DNA of 11,352 nt from Desulfocapsaceae bacterium (GTDB lineage: Bacteria > Desulfobacterota > Desulfobulbia > Desulfobulbales > Desulfocapsaceae): positions 1 through 11,352 of the forward strand of contig JAOZLO010000054.1 of assembly GCA_029934775.1 (NCBI GenBank), read 5' to 3'. The position numbers and the translations under genes were made by a program. Each line of letters opens with the position of its first letter. The stretch's first letter is position 1. The notes beneath the pieces are model-generated. The model saw nothing but the letters and a program-made list of their open reading frames with translations. It made no database searches and was not told the DNA's origin. This document shows positions 6,935-11,352 of the stretch, in pieces.

Positions 6935-7657
6935 TCACTCATTTACTTCTACAGGAGGAGCGTAATACATGATGCGTTGACAAGTAGGGCAGTCAAACAT
7001 TACATCGCCTCTGAGCAACATATTGAACTTCTGGGGTGGAATGGCCATAAAGCAACCCTGGCATACACCACTGACGACATTAACGACAGCAAGACCGTTT
7101 CTACGATCGCGAAGCGTGTTATATTTACGAAGAGTGTTATTTTTAATTTTTTTCGCCTGCCTGCTGCGGTCGGCAACTTTTGCCTTCTTGCCTTTGTTGA
7201 TCTTTTCAATATTGCCCCGTACATTTTCAGTTTCTTCGGCGACAAGTTTTTTTTCCCCCTTGAGGAGATTTTGTTCTTCTTCTGACTGGGCTTTCAGCTT
7301 CTCGGTGTCTTCCATGAGAGTGATCATCTTCTCTTCATTCTCTTTCACATTTTTTTTGGCATCTTCTATTTCCTTGAGTAGCGCTGTCTGCTCGCGGCCA
7401 GTCTGTACTTGCATCATTTTGGATTGGCGCTCTCTGACGTGACTCATTTTGTCAGCGACCTCATCCTCAAGGGTTCGGTTTTCCATCTCAAAGGCAGTGA
7501 TTTTTCCCTGCAGATCATTGATTGTCGTCTCTCTTTTTGCAAGAGCGGAAATACGTTCATCAAGCCTGGTCTGTTCAGCTTTAACTGCACTGTCTATCTT
7601 GTCAATTTCCAAGTCAATGGCCTGGATTGCCACGAGTTGAGCTATGTCTTCGTTCAA
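6935..7657 (-). CDS. Coiled-coil protein with C4 zinc ribbon, COG1579 family (240 aa)
   Basis: Residues 1 to about 185 form a long heptad-rich coiled-coil hairpin full of Glu, Lys and Gln. The C-terminus carries a zinc ribbon with C199-x2-C202 and C223-x2-C226 (VCQGC ... CPTC). This is the architecture of the COG1579 (DUF164-like) family, proposed to bind nucleic acid; its cellular role is unsettled. The start codon is TTG at 7657-7655, preceded by AGGAG with seven bases of spacing. No upstream ATG fits as well. The next gene upstream is nif3-like and the next element downstream is rnpB, which fits the often-seen nif3-COG1579 neighbourhood. It is soluble and cytoplasmic by composition. Length is typical of the family. 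Confidence 0.93.
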   Translation of the reverse strand: MNEDIAQLVAIQAIDLEIDKIDSAVKAEQTRLDERISALAKRETTINDLQGKITAFEMENRTLEDEVADKMSHVRERQSKMMQVQTGREQTALLKEIEDAKKNVKENEEKMITLMEDTEKLKAQSEEEQNLLKGEKKLVAEETENVRGNIEKINKGKKAKVADRSRQAKKIKNNTLRKYNTLRDRRNGLAVVNVVSGVCQGCFMAIPPQKFNMLLRGDVMFDCPTCQRIMYYAPPVEVNE

Positions 7658-7727
7658 GATTATTCTCCTGTAGTGTGTGTTCCTGTGGTAAATTTACAAT
7701 ACCATCTGAAATTTTGAGTTAAGGCAT

Positions 7728-7771
7728 CAAGTAAAAATTACTGCGCAATCTGCACAACTTATTTTTGCTTG
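7728..7771 (-). terminator. Possible weak hairpin terminator after the nif3-like gene
   Basis: On the minus strand, CAAGCAAAAAT and ATTTTTACTTG surround a TGTGCA-GAT-TGCGCA stem-loop (one G-U pair). The A-run before and T-run after suit a weak, possibly bidirectional terminator between the nif3-like gene and the zinc-ribbon gene. The rest of this 131-bp spacer holds only the zinc-ribbon ribosome-binding site. Confidence 0.35.
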
Positions 7772-7788
7772 CTACCTAAACTATATTG

Positions 7789-8622
7789 TTATTTTTCCCT
7801 TTTATAATTTCCGTCGATTAAAACAAAAGGATGACTTTCAGTCTCTGATTGTCTGACTGTAATATTCCAGTTCTGTTTGTTGTTCGACCGGTTCAATTTT
7901 TCGGCAAGAAGGCCAACTGATGGCTGTTCAGTTGCAAAATGAGTACCATCTATGATGCAAAAATTGTTTTCAATTGCCCAGATGGCGGTGTTGTGTTTGA
8001 TTTCAGCAGAAAGGTAGATATCTGCTCCGCGGGCAAAAGCCTCTGTTGCCAGATCGGAACCGCTGCCGCCACAGACAGCTACTGTTTTAACTTTTTCCGG
8101 TACTTTTCCCGCCACCTGGATAGAGGGAAGGTTGAGTACTTTCCTCACGGTTTTCATAAAAACCTCTGCTGAAACTGGGGCGCTGAAACTGCCGATTCTG
8201 CCAAGTCCGGTCTCCGAGATCGTTTTTTCCCCTGAGGAAAGCAAGGGGCTGAGTTCTCTCAGTCCCAGTTTTGTGGCGAGAATATCACTGACCCCGTTTG
8301 TTGCACTGTCAAGATTAGTGTGACAGGCAATTATGGCAATTTTGTTTGAAAGGGCTTTTTCGAGTAACCGTCCGCTCGGGTCGGCTGTATTAATAGATGA
8401 TAAGGGCCTGAAAATTACGGGATGATGGGTCACAACAGTGTTGGCACCTGATGCCAGAGCTTCATTAATAAGTACGTTGGTAGGGTCAAGACCAACGAGT
8501 ATGGAGCTTACGATCTGATCAGGGTTTCCAATAAGAAGGCCAACATTGTCCCACGACTCCGCCAGACTGAAAGGGGCGTCAAGGTTGAGGCTGTTGACAA
8601 TATTTTTAACGTGTGGGATCAT
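7789..8622 (-). CDS. Nif3/YbgI family dinuclear metal protein (GTP cyclohydrolase I type 2 homolog, 277 aa)
   Basis: Members of the NIF3-like family form hexameric rings and bind two metal ions. Many are annotated as GTP cyclohydrolase 1 type 2 homologs, but the true reaction is unclear for most. Likely metal ligands are THHPVIF (H66, H67), CHTNLDSA (H101, D105) and the late GTHFATE motif (H228, E232). SWDNVGLLIG near the N-terminus and AVCGGSGSD (182-190) are typical. The start chosen is ATG 8622, with AGGGA six bases upstream. An in-frame ATG at 8694 would add 24 residues translated through a strong terminator hairpin and is rejected. With the short start, length and N-terminus are normal. 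A terminator and a perfect palindrome lie directly upstream, so expression may depend on read-through or on a regulator. Confidence 0.92.
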   Translation of the reverse strand: MIPHVKNIVNSLNLDAPFSLAESWDNVGLLIGNPDQIVSSILVGLDPTNVLINEALASGANTVVTHHPVIFRPLSSINTADPSGRLLEKALSNKIAIIACHTNLDSATNGVSDILATKLGLRELSPLLSSGEKTISETGLGRIGSFSAPVSAEVFMKTVRKVLNLPSIQVAGKVPEKVKTVAVCGGSGSDLATEAFARGADIYLSAEIKHNTAIWAIENNFCIIDGTHFATEQPSVGLLAEKLNRSNNKQNWNITVRQSETESHPFVLIDGNYKREK

Positions 8623-8630
8623 AGTAAATC

Positions 8631-8644
8631 CCTGAAATTTCAGG
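8631..8644 (-). promoter_or_regulatory. 14-bp perfect palindrome at the nif3 ribosome-binding site
   Basis: CCTGAAATTTCAGG is exactly self-complementary. It lies between the terminator T-run and the nif3 ATG, and its last bases are part of the Shine-Dalgarno AGGGA. It could be an operator or a translation-blocking site. No regulator can be named. Confidence 0.4.
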
Positions 8645-8649
8645 TTATA

Positions 8650-8686
8650 AAATAAAAAAAGGTACACCCCCGCGGGGTGTACCTTT
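8650..8686 (-). terminator. Strong intrinsic terminator between the tRNA and nif3
   Basis: On the minus strand, AAAGGTACACCCC and GGGGTGTACCTTT form a perfect 13-bp stem around GCG, followed at once by further T-rich sequence (TTTTATTTT). It ends about 28 bp before the nif3 ATG. It would stop transcription coming from the tRNA side, or serve as an attenuator for nif3. The plus-strand reading lacks an equally good T-run. Confidence 0.85.
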
Positions 8687-8804
8687 AAGTGCATCTTGCT
8701 TTAACTGGCGCTTTTGAGCCAAAGCAGTGCGCGAAAGAAAGGGGGGTGTTATTCCTCCCCTTTGTAGTATGTGTAAGGCTCTTCTTTTCAAGGATCCTGT
8801 GGTG
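8687..8804. other. Spacer with a GC-rich hairpin, no gene seen
   Basis: A perfect 7-bp stem pairs AAAGGGG (8738-8744) with CCCCTTT (8757-8763). Several short pairings around GCGCTTTTGAGCC lie to its left. No coding frame or recognisable RNA family is visible. In the minus direction this would be trailer RNA between the tRNA and its terminator. Confidence 0.4.
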
Positions 8805-8935
8805 CTTTTAGTGCCTTACTCCTGAATTTCTGTCATAAAAAAACAAGAGATAAGCGCAGACTTCGAACTGAGGAGTATATACTGAAATTATTGAGGTACA
8901 TATACTACCAAAGTACTTATCCGGGAGTGTTGGTC
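8805..8935 (-). repeat. Modular repeat ModR copy 3 (one internal unit)
   Basis: On the minus strand it begins ACACTCCCGGATAAGTAC, continues through an AT-rich stretch to CTCAGTTCGAAGTCTGCG and CTTATC, then TTGTTTTTTTATGACA, and ends CAGGAGTAAGGCACTAAAAG. Only one TTATC-ending unit is present. Its hairpin end comes within about 16 bp of the tRNA 3' end. The AGTAAGG end points to nif3. Confidence 0.8.
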
Positions 8936-8951
8936 AGATATTACTGTACAG

Positions 8952-9028
8952 TGGTGGGCGCAGTAGGACTCGAACCTACGACCGATCGGTTATGAGCCGA
9001 TGGCTCTAGCCAACTGAGCTATGCGCCC
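8952..9028 (-). tRNA. tRNA-Met (anticodon CAT)
   Basis: The 77-nt cloverleaf has a 7-bp acceptor stem (GGGCGCA with TGCGCCC), D arm GCTCAGTTGGCTAGAGC, anticodon arm ATCGG-CTCATAA-CCGAT, a five-base variable loop, and T arm GTAGG-TTCGAGT-CCTAC. CCA is encoded. It is not the initiator type, because the 1:72 position is paired. The most likely identity is elongator tRNA-Met. tRNA-Ile2 with a lysidine-modified CAT cannot be fully excluded by eye. Confidence 0.96.
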
Positions 9029-9050
9029 TCTTTCTGACAACAAAACGTCT

Positions 9051-9080
9051 TATATAAATTGACTTGACCTGGAATGTCAA
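9051..9080 (-). promoter_or_regulatory. Sigma-70-type promoter of the tRNA gene
   Basis: A perfect -35 TTGACA (9080-9075) and a -10 TATATA (9056-9051) are separated by 18 bp. A start near 9044 would give a leader of about 16 nt before the tRNA. Confidence 0.75.
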
Positions 9081-9115
9081 TAAAAAAGGCGGGGAACCTG
9101 CAGAGTTTTTTATTG
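9078..9115. other. 10-bp A/T inverted repeat overlapping the tRNA -35 box
   Basis: CAATAAAAAA (9078-9087) pairs perfectly with TTTTTTATTG (9106-9115) around an 18-nt GC-richer loop. It could be a weak bidirectional terminator isolating the tRNA promoter from upstream transcription. The function is not established. Confidence 0.4.
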
Positions 9116-9116
9116 A

Positions 9117-9190
9117 GCACCTCCATGGACGAAATAATATAAAGAATCTCGTCTATCAGGGTGCCGGTTGAAGGATACGGGGGAACCCTG
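9117..9190. other. Possible structured RNA or DNA segment, no gene
   Basis: Two overlapping stems are visible. GCACC (9117-9121) with GGTGC (9160-9164) encloses GGACGA (9127-9132) with TCGTCT (9149-9154). An alternative stem pairs CAGGGT (9157-9162) with ACCCTG (9185-9190). The pairings are mutually exclusive, as in a switch, but I recognise no riboswitch family. Nothing further is seen up to the repeat at 9211. Confidence 0.25.
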
Positions 9191-9210
9191 GTTTAAGACT
9201 GACGTTGCTA

Positions 9211-9399
9211 ACACCCCACAAGGGGATAGGTACCATGGTGCTACATCGAACCACATAATGTCAATATAAACCCTCAGTTCGAAGTCGGAGTTTATGCCCT
9301 GGCTTCATAAGGGTGTTTATCCGAAGTCTGCGCTTATCCGAAGTCTGCGCTTATCTGTTGTTTTTTTTGACAAGGATACAGGAGTAAGGTACTAAAAGT
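9211..9399 (+). repeat. Modular repeat ModR copy 4 (longest, four internal units)
   Basis: It starts with the ACACCCCACAAGGGG hairpin and GATAGGTACCATGG, followed by an AT-rich linker and CTCAGTTCGAAGTCGGAG. Then come four TTAT-ending units, TGTTGTTTTTTTTGACA and the terminal CAGGAGTAAGGTACTAAAAG. TTGACA and the terminal TACTAA lie 17 bp apart in promoter-like spacing, though TACTAA is a poor -10. The tail is interrupted by a MITE-like insertion. The copy points at the M48 gene. Confidence 0.8.
9317..9350 (+). repeat. Tandem duplication of 17 bp inside ModR copy 4
   Basis: TTATCCGAAGTCTGCGC occurs twice in perfect head-to-tail array (9317-9333 and 9334-9350). The single-unit copy at 8805-8935 carries the same CGAAGTCTGCGCTTATC once, so a recent slippage gain or loss is likely. 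Confidence 0.9.
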
Positions 9400-9645
9400 C
9401 AGTAATGTCCGGTTAGAAAATTGCAACACGTATCGTATGGATTTATGAGTTGATTTCTTCCGCTTTTTACTGCATATTTCTTGATTTTCAAACATTTTCG
9501 TATTCAATTTTTATCATGCGAGATTCTCGCAAAGACTGATAAAAATCAAACACGAAAATGTTAAGAAAATACTACGAAATTTACAGGATGACGCTTCAGA
9601 AACAACCCACAAACCCTCCTGCAAGTCCTTAACCGGACACTACTG
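9400..9645. mobile_element. 246-bp foldback MITE-like element with 9-bp target duplication
   Basis: The ends are CAGTAATGTCCGGTTA (9400-9415) and the complement of CAGTAGTGTCCGGTTA (9630-9645), 15 of 16 matching. They are flanked by a perfect duplication of ACTAAAAGT (9391-9399 and 9646-9654). The whole interior is an imperfect palindrome: arms at about 9484-9516 and 9537-9570 pair around the perfect hairpin TGCGAGA-T-TCTCGCA (9517-9531). No coding frame is present, so a transposase would have to act in trans. I have not assigned the parent IS family. Confidence 0.88.
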
Positions 9646-9736
9646 ACTAAAAGTAAAAATAGTACTGTTTTCTACCGGTGGCCGGTTAAACAACCTTTTA
9701 GTTGGGACTAAAGTAATAAGCGAGGAGCTCCTTTGA
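9646..9736 (+). promoter_or_regulatory. Leader of the M48 gene with Shine-Dalgarno
   Basis: This stretch contains a small inverted repeat (TTTAGT-TGGG-ACTAAA, near 9700) and GAGGAG (9722-9727), nine bases before the ATG. TTAAAC-17-TAAAGT is a poor promoter match. GTGGCCGGTTAA (9678-9689) matches 11 of 12 bases of the adjacent MITE terminal repeat. Confidence 0.45.
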
Positions 9737-11352
9737 ATGTACAATAACCTACTCATTTTCCTGGTCGCAATTTTTCTGATCAGTGTAGATAGTATTCCAG
9801 ATACACCCCTGTTGCCTGGCTGGCAGGGAGGGATGCTTTTCTTTTCACTGCTTCTGGGGTTTGACTGGATTGCCAGGAATCGGTTTAGAAAGCGCGGTGC
9901 AGCTGTGTCAGCTGGATATTTTAGAGCGGAAAAGCAGTTGTCACTCTATGCGCTCTGTTTTTTTACCGCAGCGCTCTATCTCTGTGACCTGAAATATTAT
10001 CTCTCATTATTTTTCTTTATGGGTGCTGTACCGGCCCTGATTGATGTTGCCGGTCTTATGCTCTTTGCCCTCTTTCTGGCCCTTATATGGAGGGCAGGCA
10101 GGGAAAATTATCAGAACATTTTTGGCAAAGAACATTCAAGTTTCAGTTTCATTTTCTCGAACCTGAAGTTAAACTTACCTATCGTTCTGCCCTGGATTCT
10201 TCTCTCTCTGCTCTATGATCTTGTTGTATTGCTGCCGTTTCCAGGACTGCAGGAACTTTTTGTCTCTGAGTGGGGAGATGTGCTTTTTTTCGTAGTTTTC
10301 CTCGTTGTGGTTCTTCTTTTCTTTCCGCCGATTGTGCGCAGGCTCTGGAGCTGCCAAAAAATTCCAGAAGGTATTCTCAAAAGTCATCTTGACGATTGCT
10401 GTCGTCGGCATGGGTTCACGACTGAGTATTATCTCTGGCCACTGTTTGAGGGGAGGGCACTGACTGCCGGGGTGGTTGGGATAGTCCCTGGATTGCGATA
10501 TATCCTCATAACTCCTGCTCTTATAGAAATACTCTCCCGGGATGAACTTGAGGCTGTGATGGCCCATGAGATCGGCCATGTAAAAAAGCGTCATCTTCTT
10601 CTCTATGTTATACTGATTGCAGGATTCAGTGTCCTTGCCGGCCTGGTGGCTGAACCTTTACTTTATCTGATGTTCTCTTTTAGCTTTTTAAGCAGGATTA
10701 TAATAGAATACGGGGTTGATCCTGAGGATATTTTTACCGTAGTTGGTGCCGTACCACTGCTAATTTTTATGGTAGTTTATTTCAGGTTTGTCTTCGGTTA
10801 TTTTATTCGTAACTTTGAAAGACAGGCGGATCTTTATACTTTATCTGCAACCGGCAACAGTCAGGCAATGGTGTCAGCCTTTGAAAAAATTGCAGCATTA
10901 AGTGGTAATATTCGAAATCAACCCAACTGGCACCATTTCAGCATCAGTGAGCGCATTGATTGCCTGATACAGGGAGAAAAAGAACCGAAGCGCATTGAAC
11001 GTCATAACAGAAAAGTTCGGAACAGTCTTTTGGCGTATCTCGTCATTGTTGTCATGGTGTCTCTCCTTGTTCGACAGCTCCCAACTGAAAAATTTGTTCA
11101 GCGTTATCAGGATAATTTCATCGAAGCTGTTCTTTTGCAGAAGGTCAAAGAGGAGCCTGACCGTGCCATCTGGCAGCGTTTGACTGGAGATTTAATGCTC
11201 ACCAGAAAAATGGAAGAAAAGGCTTTAGATGCATATGAAATGGCACATAATATGGATCCGTCAAATCCAGAAGTCATAAATAATCTGGCATGGTTGCTTC
11301 TAACCAGTGAAATTTTTTCAATAAGGAATCCTGAAAAAGCCCTGAACCTGGC
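9737..11352 (+). CDS. Multi-pass membrane M48-family metallopeptidase with TPR-like C-terminus (3' end beyond window)
   Basis: The frame stays open for 538 codons and runs off the window. The zinc site HEIGH (277-281, in AVMAHEIGHVKKRH) and the third ligand E361 with D365 (FERQADLY, the ExxxD motif) mark an M48 (Ste24/HtpX-type) protease. About five or six hydrophobic segments precede the active site (about 5-17, 31-45, 68-84, 89-118, 147-170, 182-202). Two more lie between HEIGH and E361 (about 286-312 and 330-352), and another at about 431-447. After this comes a hydrophilic region with a TPR-like helix pair (about 475-530, DAYEMAHNMDPSNPEVINNLAW). The likely role is membrane protein quality control or processing, but the substrate is unknown. 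A TGA directly before the ATG fixes the start. Confidence 0.92.
   Translation, partial: MYNNLLIFLVAIFLISVDSIPDTPLLPGWQGGMLFFSLLLGFDWIARNRFRKRGAAVSAGYFRAEKQLSLYALCFFTAALYLCDLKYYLSLFFFMGAVPALIDVAGLMLFALFLALIWRAGRENYQNIFGKEHSSFSFIFSNLKLNLPIVLPWILLSLLYDLVVLLPFPGLQELFVSEWGDVLFFVVFLVVVLLFFPPIVRRLWSCQKIPEGILKSHLDDCCRRHGFTTEYYLWPLFEGRALTAGVVGIVPGLRYILITPALIEILSRDELEAVMAHEIGHVKKRHLLLYVILIAGFSVLAGLVAEPLLYLMFSFSFLSRIIIEYGVDPEDIFTVVGAVPLLIFMVVYFRFVFGYFIRNFERQADLYTLSATGNSQAMVSAFEKIAALSGNIRNQPNWHHFSISERIDCLIQGEKEPKRIERHNRKVRNSLLAYLVIVVMVSLLVRQLPTEKFVQRYQDNFIEAVLLQKVKEEPDRAIWQRLTGDLMLTRKMEEKALDAYEMAHNMDPSNPEVINNLAWLLLTSEIFSIRNPEKALNL

Noticed and set aside
6523..6942. Open frames of 128 (plus) and 87 (minus) codons
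   Set aside because: They lie over RNase P RNA, whose conserved core and P1 pairing fully explain this stretch.
6977..7442. Plus-strand frames rich in Phe and Ser
   Set aside because: They are the complement of the Glu/Lys-rich coiled coil of the zinc-ribbon gene, a typical antisense shadow.
8623..8694. Longer nif3 start at ATG 8694
   Set aside because: The extra 24 codons would be read through a perfect terminator hairpin. The ATG at 8622 has a good Shine-Dalgarno sequence and gives the normal family N-terminus.
8952..9028. Integration site for a tRNA-targeting element
   Set aside because: No second copy of the tRNA 3' end and no integrase gene are visible in the window.
9117..9190. Known riboswitch (cyclic di-GMP, cobalamin)
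   Set aside because: The conserved cores of these classes, as I know them, are absent. Only generic stems are seen.
9317..9350. CRISPR array
   Set aside because: The 17-bp units are directly abutting with no spacers, and the other units are degenerate. No cas genes are present.
10175..10594. 139-codon minus-strand open frame
   Set aside because: It is antisense to the M48 peptidase, whose HEIGH and FERQAD motifs are in the plus frame. Its composition is irregular and it has no recognisable motif.

Overview
The window looks like chromosomal DNA of a mesophilic, moderate-GC Gram-negative bacterium. The best guess is a sulfate-reducing Desulfobacterota (Desulfobulbales/Desulfobacterales-like) lineage. 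That rests on the fused IspD-IspF enzyme, the [4Fe-4S], B. subtilis-type PurF, a type A RNase P RNA next to a COG1579 zinc-ribbon gene, and REC-GGDEF signalling. The placement is inference from gene content, not a database result.

Layout. At the left edge is the 3' end of an unrecognised plus-strand gene (1-152), which overlaps tail to tail with an HD-domain phosphohydrolase gene (145-1044, minus). A 415-bp spacer separates the HD gene from a divergent REC-GGDEF diguanylate cyclase (1460-2353, plus). The cyclase converges with purF (2362-3783, minus). From there to about 8.7 kb everything reads leftward: nif3-family gene, zinc-ribbon coiled-coil gene, rnpB (RNase P RNA), ispDF, a PepT-like M20 peptidase, then purF. 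ispDF and the peptidase overlap by 4 bp (ATGA). A tRNA(CAT) gene with a good promoter lies further upstream (8952-9028, minus). The right end is a 5'-complete, 3'-truncated plus-strand gene for a multi-pass membrane M48 metallopeptidase with a TPR-like tail (9737 to the edge). Being cut by the window edge, it is easy to overlook.

The protein genes are mostly housekeeping: purine and isoprenoid biosynthesis, RNA processing and peptide hydrolysis. The unusual content lies between them. A modular intergenic repeat (called ModR here) is present four times: 1045-1160, 1161-1264, 8805-8935 and 9211-9399. One end is a conserved AGTAAGGTACTAAA motif, the other a small CACCCC/GGGG hairpin. Between them sit zero to four units of about 17-22 bp that end in TTAT(C/G). 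Read with AGTAAGGTACTAAA as the 3' end, every copy points at the start of the next gene (HD gene, nif3, M48 gene), and the HD gene's translation start sits directly against one copy. Two foldback MITE-like elements are also present. A 246-bp one (9400-9645) has 16-bp terminal inverted repeats and a perfect 9-bp target duplication, and is inserted in the tail of a ModR copy. A 139-bp one (3871-4009) is flanked by CTAG and sits between the peptidase gene and purF. The nif3 gene follows a strong intrinsic terminator and a 14-bp perfect palindrome at its ribosome-binding site, which suggests controlled expression.
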